Shown one piece after another: positions 1-8,661 of a stretch of 9,808 bases of DNA (position 1 is its first letter; each line of letters opens with the position of its first letter). The DNA comes from Geopsychrobacter sp. Lineage in GTDB: Bacteria > Desulfobacterota > Desulfuromonadia > Desulfuromonadales > Geopsychrobacteraceae. A program made the translations under genes and the position numbers. The notes under the pieces are model-generated. The model was not told the DNA's origin. It saw only the letters and a program-made list of their open reading frames with translations, and did no database searches. The DNA lies in NCBI GenBank assembly GCA_021647445.1, contig JAKIUS010000028.1:1-9808 (forward strand). Direction: 5' to 3'.

Positions 1-1613
1 AGAAGTCATCAAAAAACATCTTCAAGGACCTTGAAAAGGCTTCTTTTAAGGTAAGCAAGGTAACAAAAAAAGAAAAACGCCGTTTTTCAAGTCCACCCTT
101 TATCACAAGCTCCATGCAGATGGATGCCAACCGGAAGTTGCGGTTTTCGGCCAAAAAGACCATGACCCTGGCCCAACGCCTCTATGAGGGAGTTGAAATA
201 GGTAGTGATGGGCCCACGGGTCTTATTACCTATATGCGTACTGATTCCACCCGAATTAATGATGAGGCACTGGCCCAGGTTAGGGAGTATATCGAAAAGG
301 AGCAGGGTAAGGAGTATTTACCGGCTGAGCCCAACACCTTTAAGACCAAAAAAGGGGCTCAGGATGCCCATGAGGCCGTGCGACACACCGATGTCAATCT
401 TACCCCGGACAAGGTAGCTTCGTTCCTTGAGAAAGATATGCTTAGGCTCTACACTTTGGTCTGGAAACGCTTTGTCGCCAGTCAGATGAAGCCTGCGGTG
501 TATGACCAGACTTCGGTGGTGATTGAGGCGGATAAGTGTCAATTTCGCTCCTCTGGGTCGATCATGCGCTTTTTGGGATTTATGTCCCTCTATGTGGAGG
601 CGGCAGATGAAACCGCTAAACCCGTGCAGGGCAGTGGTAAGGATGTGATGCTTCCACCCCTTGAAGAGGGTGATGTCCTTGATATGCTTGCACTTGAGCC
701 AAAACAGCATTTCACTCAACCGCCCCCCCGTTATACTGAGGCTACGCTTGTTAAGGCCCTGGAGGATAATGGGGTTGGTCGTCCTTCAACCTATGCTTCG
801 ATTCTTTCGGTGATTCAGGACAAGGAGTATGTCCTTCTTGAGCAGCGTAAATTTGCCCCCACCGATCTCGGCAAGGTCGTGAACGAGTTACTGGTTGAAC
901 ATTTTCCGGCCATTATGAATGTTGATTTTACCGCATCCATGGAGGGCAATCTCGATAAGGTTGAGGAGGGTAATATCAAATGGTTAGCCCTGCTTAAGGA
1001 ATTTTATACCCCCTTTAAAGAAACCTTGGAGAAGGCCAAAAAAGAGATGCGCTCGGTGAAACGTAGCGCCATTCCCACAGATATAAAATGTGATGAATGT
1101 GGGGGGGTGATGAATATTAAGTGGGGTCGAAATGGCGAGTTTCTGGCCTGTGAAAAATACCCTGAATGTAAAAGCACCACTGATTTCACCAAGGAAAAAG
1201 ATGGTACCATTGTCCCCCAGAAGAAGGAGGCGCCTGAAGAGTCCGGTGAAAAATGTGAAAAATGCGGGATGCCCATGGTGTATAAACATGGGCGGTTCGG
1301 GCGGTTCCTCGCCTGCTCCGGTTACCCCAAGTGTAAAAACATCAAGTCTGAAACCACAGGGGTAAAATGCCCTGAGGATGGTTGCTCGGGGGAGGTCGTC
1401 AAAAAGGTCTCAAAGCGTGGCAAGGTGTTCTACAGTTGCGATAACTACCCCAAATGTACCTTTGCCCTGTGGGATAAACCGGTTGCCGAAGCCTGCCCCG
1501 ATTGCTCCCTGCCCTTTTTGCTTGAGAAAAACACCAAGAAACGCGGGCCGCACCTGCGTTGTTCCGAAAAATCCTGTGGGTATTCGCGGGATATTGAAGA
1601 GGACGAGGAGTAG
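1..1613 (+). CDS. topA: DNA topoisomerase I (type IA), C-terminal part, truncated at the left edge
   Basis: Type IA topoisomerase that relaxes negatively supercoiled DNA through a 5'-phosphotyrosine intermediate. The first full codon is at base 3 and 536 residues are visible; the N-terminal TOPRIM domain lies outside the window. PPFITSSMQMDANRKL followed by FSAKKTM and AQRLYEG is the usual block before the active site. The catalytic Tyr is in GLITYMRTDSTR (codon 231-233). HEAVRHTDV corresponds to the usual HEAIRPT/S block, with His where Pro is normal. GVGRPSTYASI and FTASMEGNLDKVEEG are further family blocks. The C-terminus (from about base 1080) carries four Cys4 zinc ribbons: CDEC...CEKYPEC, CEKC...CSGYPKC, CPEDGC...CDNYPKC and CPDC...CSEKSC. 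The ATG at 114 is internal, because the frame is open and TopA-like back to the edge. The gene ends in TAG and faces pyrC convergently. Confidence 0.97.
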   Translation, partial: KSSKNIFKDLEKASFKVSKVTKKEKRRFSSPPFITSSMQMDANRKLRFSAKKTMTLAQRLYEGVEIGSDGPTGLITYMRTDSTRINDEALAQVREYIEKEQGKEYLPAEPNTFKTKKGAQDAHEAVRHTDVNLTPDKVASFLEKDMLRLYTLVWKRFVASQMKPAVYDQTSVVIEADKCQFRSSGSIMRFLGFMSLYVEAADETAKPVQGSGKDVMLPPLEEGDVLDMLALEPKQHFTQPPPRYTEATLVKALEDNGVGRPSTYASILSVIQDKEYVLLEQRKFAPTDLGKVVNELLVEHFPAIMNVDFTASMEGNLDKVEEGNIKWLALLKEFYTPFKETLEKAKKEMRSVKRSAIPTDIKCDECGGVMNIKWGRNGEFLACEKYPECKSTTDFTKEKDGTIVPQKKEAPEESGEKCEKCGMPMVYKHGRFGRFLACSGYPKCKNIKSETTGVKCPEDGCSGEVVKKVSKRGKVFYSCDNYPKCTFALWDKPVAEACPDCSLPFLLEKNTKKRGPHLRCSEKSCGYSRDIEEDEE

Positions 1614-1633
1614 GTCTTTTATTTTAAGGTGGG

Positions 1634-1674
1634 GGCGGTGGCTAGGCAGGTGATAAAGCTCCTTGCCCGCCGCC
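1634..1674. terminator. GC-rich hairpin between convergent topA and pyrC, possible terminator
   Basis: GGCGGTG (1634-1640) pairs with CGCCGCC (1668-1674, one G-U). GGCAGG (1645-1650) pairs with CCTTGCC (1661-1667, one bulge). The loop is about 10 bases and GCTA forms an internal bulge. It lies 20 bases after the topA stop and about 60 bases after the pyrC stop on the other strand, the right place for a shared terminator. Neither side has a proper U-tract; the minus-strand side is followed by an A/T-rich stretch that is not a T-run. Intrinsic termination is therefore uncertain and it may only be a 3'-end stabilising stem. Confidence 0.4.
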
Positions 1675-1732
1675 TGTAGGCCGTTACCCGTCGACCTGTT
1701 CGGGGTTTATATGATGGCCTATGTTTCCGAGT

Positions 1733-3016
1733 CTACGAGGTCAAGCCGTCATAGACAACACTGCCATCAACAATGGTTAGAACGGCCCTGCCCTGCATCT
1801 TGCGATCCAGAAATGGTGAGTTGTGGGAGTTTGAAACCACCGCCTCTTTGCTATATGTAAAAGTCACATCTGGATCAATAACAGTCAGATCTGCTATCTG
1901 ACCTTCTGCCAGGCTGCCACCACTAACGCCAAGAATCTTGGCGGGATTAACAGACATCAGCTCCACCATCCTTGTTTCTGATATAAGCCCAGCTCGAACC
2001 AGCTCCAAAGTCAGCGGTACCGATGTTTCAAGGCCAATAATGCCATTTGCGGCAAGGTCAAATTCCACCTTTTTTTCAACGGAGGAGTGGGGCGCGTGGT
2101 CTGTGGCGATGGCATCGATTGTCCCGTCCTGTAATCCCTCCTGAATGGCAAGTCTGTCATCCTCAGAACGCAGGGGTGGATTCATCTTGGCGTTGGTGTT
2201 GTAGCCGCGAACGGCTTCATCTGTCAGACTAAAATGGTGGGGCGTCGCTTCACAGCTCACGCGCAGGCCACGTGCCTTGGCCTGACGAACCATCTCAATA
2301 CTGCCACGGGTAGAGACATGGGCCATATGCATGTGGCCGCCGGTTAGTTCCGCCAGCATGATATCGCGGGCGGTCATGGCATCCTCGGCGACCCAGGGGA
2401 TCCCCTTGAGACCGAGTTCTGTCGAAACCGGTCCCTCGTTCATCACACCGCCAGCAACCAGCGAAAGGTCTTCAGCATGGGAGATAATCGGCGCACCGAA
2501 GGTATCGGCGTACTCTAAGGCGCGACGCATCAGTTCACTACTGACAACCGGCAGGCCGTCGTCAGAGAAGGCGACACAGCCGCCATCTTTCAACTCCCCC
2601 ATCTCAGAGAGGGTCTCACCCTTCAAGCCCTTGGTGATGCTGCCGATGGGGAAGACATTAGCACTCCCCTGCTCCTGAGCCTTACTGATGATGTAGCGAC
2701 AGACCGCCAGATTATCGACAATCGGCTGGGTATTCGGCATACAGGCCAGCGAGGTTACGCCACCGGCGGCGGCCGCTGCGGTGCCGCTGATGATATCCTC
2801 CTTATATTCGAAGCCGGGATCGCGCAGATGAACGTGCATATCGATTAGGCCAGGAACAACCAGCAGCCCCGTAGCATCGATCACCTCGGCGTTGTCATTC
2901 TCAAGAGCAGTACCTATTTTAGCAACCCTGCCCTCTTCAATCAGCAGATCACAGGTTTTGTCGAGTTTATTTGCCGGATCGATGACCCGGCCATTTTTGA
3001 TTAAGATATTACGCAT
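1733..3016 (-). CDS. pyrC: Dihydroorotase, class I
   Basis: Zinc amidohydrolase that cyclises N-carbamoyl-aspartate to dihydroorotate, step 3 of de novo pyrimidine synthesis, in the cytoplasm. It has 427 residues, the normal size for the class I (Aquifex/Bacillus-type) enzyme and longer than the ~345-residue class II enzyme of E. coli. The HxH metal motif is in [10 protein letters not shown] (His61, His63), with Arg65 in the substrate-binding HLRDPG. Other blocks are MPNTQP (about 95-100), FSDDG (150-154, likely metal-ligand Asp), SHAED (His180), MAHVS (His233) and the catalytic Asp306 in [15 protein letters not shown] ribosome site (3025-3030) sits 8 bases before the ATG. It is the last gene of pyrR-pyrB-pyrC, 36 bases after pyrB. 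Class I dihydroorotases often form a complex with aspartate carbamoyltransferase, which the adjacency fits. Confidence 0.97.
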   Translation of the reverse strand: MRNILIKNGRVIDPANKLDKTCDLLIEEGRVAKIGTALENDNAEVIDATGLLVVPGLIDMHVHLRDPGFEYKEDIISGTAAAAAGGVTSLACMPNTQPIVDNLAVCRYIISKAQEQGSANVFPIGSITKGLKGETLSEMGELKDGGCVAFSDDGLPVVSSELMRRALEYADTFGAPIISHAEDLSLVAGGVMNEGPVSTELGLKGIPWVAEDAMTARDIMLAELTGGHMHMAHVSTRGSIEMVRQAKARGLRVSCEATPHHFSLTDEAVRGYNTNAKMNPPLRSEDDRLAIQEGLQDGTIDAIATDHAPHSSVEKKVEFDLAANGIIGLETSVPLTLELVRAGLISETRMVELMSVNPAKILGVSGGSLAEGQIADLTVIDPDVTFTYSKEAVVSNSHNSPFLDRKMQGRAVLTIVDGSVVYDGLTS

Positions 3017-3052
3017 ATTGCAAGCTCCTCATACTTATTTCGTCGCGAGGGT

Positions 3053-3988
3053 TCAGTCTTCAACCAGATTTTCACCACCAGCGGCCAGATAGAGCAACGC
3101 CATCCGCACGGCTACGCCATTTTCAACCTGGTCAAGAATAACATTCTGCGGACCATCGGCGACCGCGCTGGATATTTCGACGCCCCGATTCATCGGGCCG
3201 GGATGCATGACAATGGCATCAGGCCTGGCGAGCTTTAGATTAAATTCATTCAGCCCGAAGTATCGTGAATATTCACGCAACGAAGGGATCAGGGTCTTCC
3301 CTTGCCGTTCACGCTGAATCCTCAGCATCATCACCACATCGGCGTCGGTAATCGCTGCGGCGAGAGACGGAGCCAGTTTACAGCCGAGACGCTCAATACC
3401 GGGTGGCAACATGGTCTTCGGCCCGCTCAGCCAGACATCGGCCCCAAGCTTGTTAAGACAATCGATATTTGAACGGACCACCCGGCTGTGGGTGATATCT
3501 CCGACAATCGCCACTTTAAGTCCGGCGATCTTTCCCTTGTGCTGACGAATGGTGAAGCTGTCGAGCAACGCCTGACTCGGGTGCTCGTGTGTACCGTCAC
3601 CAGCATTGACCACGGCACAACTCATCCGTTTTGCCAGATAATCTGCGGCACCGCTGGCCCCATGCCGCATGACGATAATATCGGGATGCATCGCTTCGAT
3701 ATTACGGGCCGTATCCTCCAGGGTTTCCCCCTTGACCACCGAAGAGGAAGACCCGCTGATGTTGACGGTATCGGCCGATAACCGCTTGCCCGCGATCTCA
3801 AAAGAGGTGCGGGTGCGGGTACTCGCTTCGAAAAAGAGGTTGATAATCGTCTTGCCACGCAGGGTCGGCACCTTCTTGATCTTGCGCGTATTGATCTCCT
3901 TAAAGCTTTCAGCGGTATCGAGGATAAAATTCAGCTCGGTCGCGTTGAACTGTTTGATACCCAAAACGTGGCGATGTTGAAAGTTCAT
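3053..3988 (-). CDS. pyrB: Aspartate carbamoyltransferase catalytic subunit
   Basis: Transfers the carbamoyl group of carbamoyl phosphate to L-aspartate, step 2 of pyrimidine synthesis. It has 311 residues, the usual catalytic-chain length. Carbamoyl-phosphate motif [13 protein letters not shown] (Ser56-Thr-Arg-Thr-Arg), flexible-loop [10 protein letters not shown] (Lys86), MRHG (Arg108-His109), [10 protein letters not shown] (His136) and MHPGPMNRG (262-265) are all present. The last is diagnostic and supports aspartate rather than ornithine carbamoyltransferase. No pyrI regulatory gene is seen, so E. coli-style allosteric ATP/CTP control through PyrI is not indicated here. The start has a strong GGAGGAG site (3992-3998) just upstream. 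It is 14 bases after the pyrR stop and 36 bases before pyrC, so all three are very likely one transcript. Confidence 0.98.
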   Translation of the reverse strand: MNFQHRHVLGIKQFNATELNFILDTAESFKEINTRKIKKVPTLRGKTIINLFFEASTRTRTSFEIAGKRLSADTVNISGSSSSVVKGETLEDTARNIEAMHPDIIVMRHGASGAADYLAKRMSCAVVNAGDGTHEHPSQALLDSFTIRQHKGKIAGLKVAIVGDITHSRVVRSNIDCLNKLGADVWLSGPKTMLPPGIERLGCKLAPSLAAAITDADVVMMLRIQRERQGKTLIPSLREYSRYFGLNEFNLKLARPDAIVMHPGPMNRGVEISSAVADGPQNVILDQVENGVAVRMALLYLAAGGENLVED

Positions 3989-4002
3989 CTGCTCCTCCAG
4001 GG

Positions 4003-4633
<631 letters not shown>

Positions 4634-4640
4634 TTTTTGT

Positions 4641-4672
4641 CCCTTGCCGACCTCTCGGATCGACTTAAAGGG
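4641..4672 (-). promoter_or_regulatory. Candidate PyrR-binding hairpin that sequesters the leader ribosome site
   Basis: On the minus strand CCCTT (4672-4668) pairs with AAGGG (4645-4641). An asymmetric TAA internal loop follows, then GTCGATCC pairs with GGTCGGC around a GAGA loop, with one bulged U and one U-G pair. ATCCGAGAGGTC resembles the PyrR-binding consensus of Gram-positive leaders (ARUCCNGNGAGGYU, from memory), but the loop is one base shorter. A lower stem, purine-containing internal loop and GAG-type upper loop is also the known architecture. The 3' arm AAGGG is the ribosome site of the leader ORF, so the folded or PyrR-bound form would block its translation. Confidence 0.68.
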
Positions 4673-4694
4673 TTATAGATCAAATTGTTCAGGG

Positions 4695-4724
4695 ACTTTA
4701 GCAATTGCCGCAACCTCAAGTCAA
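4695..4724 (-). promoter_or_regulatory. Sigma-70-type promoter of the pyr operon
   Basis: On the minus strand TTGACT (4724-4719) is separated by 18 bases from TAAAGT (4700-4695), which is preceded by TGC and so forms an extended -10. The expected start is near 4690-4688. It lies entirely between the lepB stop (4746) and the leader, so the pyr genes need not depend on lepA-lepB transcription, although I see no terminator after lepB. Confidence 0.7.
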
Positions 4725-4745
4725 CAGCAATCTTGTGCATGGATT

Positions 4746-5414
4746 TTAGTTAATCGGGCGCCCGATACGACCCCAGCGAATCTTATCCAACAGACCGCCC
4801 TTGGCATTCCAGGACCAGTATTTGATAAAGGCCAACCCCTTGATCTTTTCCGCCGGGACAAACCCCCAAAAACGGCTATCATAGGAGAAATCACGGTTAT
4901 CACCCATGACAAAATATTTTCCTTCAGGAACATTGATCGGCCCAGCAAAATCACGCGGGCTGGCAATGGCCGGGACCATTTGTGAGTCACCGTGTATTTC
5001 TTGCGGAATAGCGTAGAGTTCGCCGTTGACATAGACCTTCTTGCCACGCACCTCAATCTTGTCGCCCGGCTCACCGATGACCCGCTTTATAAAATCCCGA
5101 CGCTGGAAATAAGATTTGTTCTTATCGCCGGGGAATTCAAAAACAATGACGTCCCCACGCTGGGGATGACGCAGCACCAGGTAGCGTTGGTCTGAAAACG
5201 GTAACTGGGTGCCATAGATAAATTTATTGACCAGCAGATGATCCCCAATCAGCAGGGTATCGAGCATCGATCCTGAGGGAATTTTAAATGCCTGGAAAAC
5301 AAAGGTGCGGATAATCAGCGCCAACACGACGGCAACAATCAGCGCTTCAGACCATTCACGATACCAGGGTTTTTTACTGAACGAAGTTGTGCGTTTTTTC
5401 CCGAAGAGACCCAT
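4746..5414 (-). CDS. lepB: Signal peptidase I
   Basis: Membrane-bound Ser/Lys protease that removes signal peptides from exported proteins at the outer face of the inner membrane. It has 222 residues. One N-terminal membrane segment is visible (about 23-42), followed by the periplasmic catalytic domain. Box B FKIPSGSMLDTLLIGD supplies nucleophile Ser49. Box D RRDFIKRVIGEPGD supplies general-base Lys110. Box E MGDNRDFSYDSR is intact. A basic cytoplasmic N-terminus (KKR, KK) precedes the membrane segment. The ATG is 5 bases after the lepA stop with only a weak ribosome site, suggesting translational coupling. lepA-lepB linkage is widely conserved. A natural local substrate would be the binding protein encoded at 8662-9465. 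Confidence 0.97.
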   Translation of the reverse strand: MGLFGKKRTTSFSKKPWYREWSEALIVAVVLALIIRTFVFQAFKIPSGSMLDTLLIGDHLLVNKFIYGTQLPFSDQRYLVLRHPQRGDVIVFEFPGDKNKSYFQRRDFIKRVIGEPGDKIEVRGKKVYVNGELYAIPQEIHGDSQMVPAIASPRDFAGPINVPEGKYFVMGDNRDFSYDSRFWGFVPAEKIKGLAFIKYWSWNAKGGLLDKIRWGRIGRPIN

Positions 5415-5419
5415 AGTTT

Positions 5420-7219
5420 TTACTCTTTGACCTTGAGGATAGCAAGAAAGGCGTCCTGCGGCAGCTCGACGCTACCGATTTGTTTCATCCGTTTTTTTCC
5501 CTCTTTTTGTTTCTCGAGCAGCTTGCGTTTACGGGTGATATCACCGCCATAACACTTAGCGGTCACATCTTTACGCAATGCCTTGACCGTTTGCCGGGCG
5601 ATCACTTTACTACCGATAGCCGCCTGGATTGCGACCTCGAACTGCTGGCGGGGAATAAATTCTTTCATTTTTGAAACGAGCTCGCGGCCCCGAGAAGTGG
5701 CCTTGTCGCGGTGAACGATCAGCGAAAGCGCATCGACAACATCACCATTGATGAGCACATTCAGACGCACCAGTTCGCTCTTGCGATAATCGAGGGGGTC
5801 GTAGTCAAGGGAAGCGTAACCACGACTGATTGACTTCAGTCGATCAAAGAAATCAAGCACGATCTCGTTAAGCGGCATCTCGTAAACGACAATCACCCGG
5901 TTGGAGGAGAGATACTTCAATTCGCGTTGAATTCCGCGCTTTTCAATACATAACCCAAGAACTGCCCCGACATAATCGTTAGGCACGTGGATTGAGGCGA
6001 GCACAAAAGGCTCCTTGATTGTATCAATCAACTGGGTTGGCGGAAGCATGTTGGCGCTTTCGACCTTAAGCAGCTCCCCCTTAACGGTGGTGACTTCATA
6101 GACAACCGTCGGCGCGGTGGTGATCAGAGCAACACCAAACTCCCGCTCCAGGCGTTCCTGGATGATTTCCATATGCAGCAAGCCAAGAAAACCGCACCGA
6201 AAACCGAAACCAAGGGCCATTGAATTTTCAGGCTCAAAGGTAAAAGCCGCATCATTAAGGCGTAATTTCTCGAGCGCATCGCGAAATTCATCATAATCAC
6301 CGGAATCGATGGGATAAAGGCCCGAAAAGACCATCGGCTGTATTTCTTGAAAACCCTCCAGTGCGCTCTCTGCCGGGTTGTGCAGATGGGTAATCGTGTC
6401 TCCAACCTTGGCGTCATCGACAATCTTAATATTGGCAATCACAAAGCCAACTTCACCAGCAGCCAATTCAGGCAGGGTGACCGGATGAGGTGTATAAGCC
6501 CCAACCTTCTGCACCTCGTAGATGCCGCCGGTCGCCATCAACTTGATTTTATCCCCCTTGCGCAGGACACCATCGATGACCCGCACCAACACGATAACGC
6601 CTTGATAAGAGTCGTACCAAGAATCGAAGGTTAAAGCCTTTAAGGGGGCATTACGGTCTCCGATGGGGGCAGGAACACGAGCAATGATCGATTCCAAAAG
6701 CTCATCCACACCCAGTCCGGATTTGGCACTGACACAAACAGCATCAGCAGTATCGATGCCGATAATCTCCTCAATCTCCTGCTTGGTCCCCTCGACATCT
6801 GCACTAGGCAGGTCAATTTTATTAAGGACCGGGATGATTTCAAGATCCTGCTCCAGAGCCATATAGACATTTGCCAGGGTCTGTGCCTCAACCCCTTGCG
6901 CCGCATCGACAACCAGCAATGCACCATCACAGGCAGACAGGGAACGACTGACTTCATAGGTAAAGTCAACATGCCCCGGGGTATCGATCAGATTCAGCAG
7001 ATATTCCTTGCCATCACGCGCTTTATAAGTAATGCGAACCGCCTGGGATTTAATTGTGATCCCACGCTCCTTCTCGAGATCCATCTTATCGAGAAACTGG
7101 TCGGTCTTTTCACGGTCAGTCAAAGACCCGGTTTCATCAAGAAGGCGATCCGCCAGAGTCGATTTCCCGTGATCGATATGGGCAATAATCGAAAAATTTC
7201 TTATCATTTGTTGATTCAT
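5420..7219 (-). CDS. lepA: Elongation factor 4 (LepA), ribosome back-translocating GTPase
   Basis: Translational GTPase that binds ribosomes and influences elongation and initiation, acting in the cytoplasm and at the membrane. It has 599 residues from the chosen ATG, the standard LepA length. G motifs are AHIDHGKS (13-20), RGITIK (52-57), DTPGH (79-83), NKID (133-136) and SAKSG (164-168). The LepA-specific C-terminal domain is present, with [22 protein letters not shown] near the end, which separates it from EF-G. The frame extends upstream to a TTG at 7282 (620 aa), but the extra residues are unlike LepA. An ATG four codons in (7207) is also possible. None of these starts has a clear Shine-Dalgarno. 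It lies 5 bases upstream of lepB. Confidence 0.96.
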   Translation of the reverse strand: MNQQMIRNFSIIAHIDHGKSTLADRLLDETGSLTDREKTDQFLDKMDLEKERGITIKSQAVRITYKARDGKEYLLNLIDTPGHVDFTYEVSRSLSACDGALLVVDAAQGVEAQTLANVYMALEQDLEIIPVLNKIDLPSADVEGTKQEIEEIIGIDTADAVCVSAKSGLGVDELLESIIARVPAPIGDRNAPLKALTFDSWYDSYQGVIVLVRVIDGVLRKGDKIKLMATGGIYEVQKVGAYTPHPVTLPELAAGEVGFVIANIKIVDDAKVGDTITHLHNPAESALEGFQEIQPMVFSGLYPIDSGDYDEFRDALEKLRLNDAAFTFEPENSMALGFGFRCGFLGLLHMEIIQERLEREFGVALITTAPTVVYEVTTVKGELLKVESANMLPPTQLIDTIKEPFVLASIHVPNDYVGAVLGLCIEKRGIQRELKYLSSNRVIVVYEMPLNEIVLDFFDRLKSISRGYASLDYDPLDYRKSELVRLNVLINGDVVDALSLIVHRDKATSRGRELVSKMKEFIPRQQFEVAIQAAIGSKVIARQTVKALRKDVTAKCYGGDITRKRKLLEKQKEGKKRMKQIGSVELPQDAFLAILKVKE

Positions 7220-7325
7220 GCGCGCTGTATATTCAACCTGTAGGCAAGGAAAAGGATAATTAAGATCCAAATTAACCGCCAATACTAACCGCTAATTCTC
7301 CCGATTGTAAAGTAAGAAAACCTCA

Positions 7326-7350
7326 CCTGATAGTGTGCTTTATCAAACAG
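7326..7350 (-). other. Small inverted repeat between the EamA gene and lepA
   Basis: On the minus strand TGATA and TATCA form a short stem around an 8-base loop, with CC/GG pairing outside and bulges. It is followed by a T-containing stretch (GTTTTCTTACTTT) but no true T-run. It could be a weak terminator for the transporter gene or a protein-binding palindrome. The rest of the 167-base gap (7220-7386) shows no convincing promoter or RNA. Confidence 0.25.
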
Positions 7351-7386
7351 GAGCAAGAGCGTCTTACGGCATCCGCATAATGAACT

Positions 7387-8310
7387 TTAATTCAGGTAAT
7401 CGGTATCGACCGTGAGAGGATCATTGCTCGGTGTTGATGAGGAGAGGGTTTCCGCAACGACCATACCTGCGACAATCATAAATCCGCCGATCCAGGCCAG
7501 TGAGCTTAGTTGCTCATTTAATAACCAGACCGAGAAGAGCGCGGCCCAGACCGGCTCTAAGGTATATATAAGCGCGGCACGGGTCGGCGTGGTTAAACGT
7601 TGGTATTTAGTCATGGCCCAGAAGGCGTAAGCGGTCGCAAAGATTGCAGTAATCAAGAAAGCTGAAATCAGTGAAAATGGCCAGTGTCGGGGCCAGCTTA
7701 TGGGCTCAAAAACAAGACTTCCAATACAGCTAAAAACGGCCATCGTCAAATTCTGAACAAAGGTCAGAGCACAGGCATTATAACCAGCGGTAAAACGATC
7801 GAGTCCGAGAATATGCAGTGCAACAAAGAGTGAACAAATCAGGACCAGCAAATCCCCGGTATTCAAAGACCAAGGGTTGTGCCAGGTCAAGAGCACCAAT
7901 CCACCAAGAGCAATGGATACCCCGATTTTGGCCCCGAACGCGGCGGGCTTCTTCAGCAATGGCCCTGCTAACAATGGCACCCAAACCACGTTGAGACCAG
8001 TCAAAAAGCCGGCATTGGCCGAACTGGTACGTTCGAGTCCAAAGGTTTGAAAAAGATAGGCAGAAAGGAGCAAAGCCCCAAGCAGAATCCCTTTGAACCA
8101 ACCTGCCCCGTCGAGGGTCGCAAATCCCTTACGACCCGTAAGAAATCCAAGCAACAATGCCGCAAGTGCGAAACGCACCCACAAAAAAGCCATCACCGGC
8201 AACTGCTCGATCGCTTCTTTTACAATCGGAAAGGTCGCGCCCCAGAAAAGCGTGACCGTAACCAACATGAATTCGGCAAAGTGTTGTGTTGATTTTTTAG
8301 ACGGAGACAT
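7387..8310 (-). CDS. EamA/DMT-family membrane transporter
   Basis: Drug/metabolite transporter superfamily protein of 307 residues, predicted to have 10 membrane helices formed by two EamA repeats. The first repeat shows FMLVTVTLFWGATFPIVK at the start and the RFALAALLL block. The helix 3-4 region reads GLERTSSANAGFLTGLNVVWVPLL, typical of the family. The second repeat includes the C-terminal block TRAALIYTLEPVWAALFSVWLLNEQLS. Members export amino acids, metabolites or drugs; the substrate cannot be read from the sequence. A modest AGG ribosome site is 8 bases before the ATG. It is divergent from the zinc-ribbon gene and on the same strand as lepA, 167 bases upstream of it. Confidence 0.9.
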   Translation of the reverse strand: MSPSKKSTQHFAEFMLVTVTLFWGATFPIVKEAIEQLPVMAFLWVRFALAALLLGFLTGRKGFATLDGAGWFKGILLGALLLSAYLFQTFGLERTSSANAGFLTGLNVVWVPLLAGPLLKKPAAFGAKIGVSIALGGLVLLTWHNPWSLNTGDLLVLICSLFVALHILGLDRFTAGYNACALTFVQNLTMAVFSCIGSLVFEPISWPRHWPFSLISAFLITAIFATAYAFWAMTKYQRLTTPTRAALIYTLEPVWAALFSVWLLNEQLSSLAWIGGFMIVAGMVVAETLSSSTPSNDPLTVDTDYLN

Positions 8311-8346
8311 ATAAAAGACCTGAGTTATTTCGTTGTGCTAATCTTC

Positions 8347-8376
8347 TTGTTCAGCGCCAAGAGGCTGTGATATAAC
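8347..8376 (+). promoter_or_regulatory. Candidate promoter of the zinc-ribbon gene
   Basis: TTGTTC (8347-8352), an 18-base spacer, then TATAAC (8371-8376) preceded by TGA, which makes an extended -10. The expected start is near 8383, giving a leader of about 54 bases. The -10 occupies the same bases as the divergent EamA -10, so the two promoters would compete. Confidence 0.42.
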
Positions 8377-8396
8377 GCTGTATTCGATTAGCTCAA
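8369..8396 (-). promoter_or_regulatory. Candidate promoter of the EamA transporter gene
   Basis: On the minus strand TTGAGC (8396-8391), a 16-base spacer, then TATATC (8374-8369). A start near 8362 would leave a leader of about 50 bases before the ATG at 8310. It is back-to-back with the plus-strand candidate promoter and the two -10 boxes overlap. Confidence 0.4.
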
Positions 8397-8436
8397 ATAT
8401 TTTTTTGACAGTGAACCACGGAGCGCAAAAAGTATC

Positions 8437-8592
8437 ATGGAAAGAGGGAAAAAGGAACCAGTTGAAGTCATCTGCCCCAGGTGCCGTTTTACCCAGATTA
8501 TTACCCTGCCGGTCACCGATTTGCCAAAATGCCCGGAATGTAAAACCCGGATGCTGATTTCAGAATTACTGGATGAAGGTAAATCCTATTAA
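8437..8592 (+). CDS. Small zinc-ribbon protein (51 aa), function unknown
   Basis: ORF of 51 residues, ATG to TAA, starting MERGKKEPVEV and ending LLDEGKSY. Two cysteine pairs, CPRC (13-16) and CPEC (32-35), are spaced like a Cys4 zinc ribbon, with a hydrophobic FTQIITLPVT hairpin between them. I recall very similar small proteins in Geobacter and Desulfuromonas genomes, without a known role. Both cysteine pairs are intact and codon use is ordinary, which supports a real gene despite its size. GGAG at 8420-8423 is 13 bases before the ATG, rather far for a good ribosome site. It sits between divergent promoters and the binding-protein gene 69 bases downstream. It may bind nucleic acid or protein, but nothing in the sequence decides this. 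Confidence 0.8.
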   Translation: MERGKKEPVEVICPRCRFTQIITLPVTDLPKCPECKTRMLISELLDEGKSY

Positions 8593-8661
8593 CATTACCC
8601 AACCCGTCAGCCGCAGTGCGGTCATTGACAATCCATCCCTTTAATATTTACGGAGGTCCAG

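Noticed and set aside
318..719. Antisense ORF of 133 codons inside topA
   Set aside because: Shadow of the topA frame; the product resembles no family and has no ribosome site or context.
3488..3781. Plus-strand ORF inside pyrB
   Set aside because: Opposite-strand shadow of strongly conserved pyrB coding sequence.
7220..7282. N-terminal extension of LepA from TTG at 7282
   Set aside because: It adds 21 residues absent from LepA proteins, uses a rare start codon and has no ribosome site.
8047..8314. Two plus-strand ORFs opposite the EamA gene
   Set aside because: Low-complexity Lys/Arg/Pro-rich products antisense to membrane-helix codons; not credible proteins.
8405..8433. TTGACA at 8405-8410 as -35 of the zinc-ribbon gene
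   Set aside because: No acceptable -10 at 16-18 bases, and a start there would fall within the coding region.
8625..8647. TTGACA followed by TAATAT upstream of the binding-protein gene
   Set aside because: The spacing is only 11 bases, too short for a sigma-70 promoter; a better-spaced -10 is not present.
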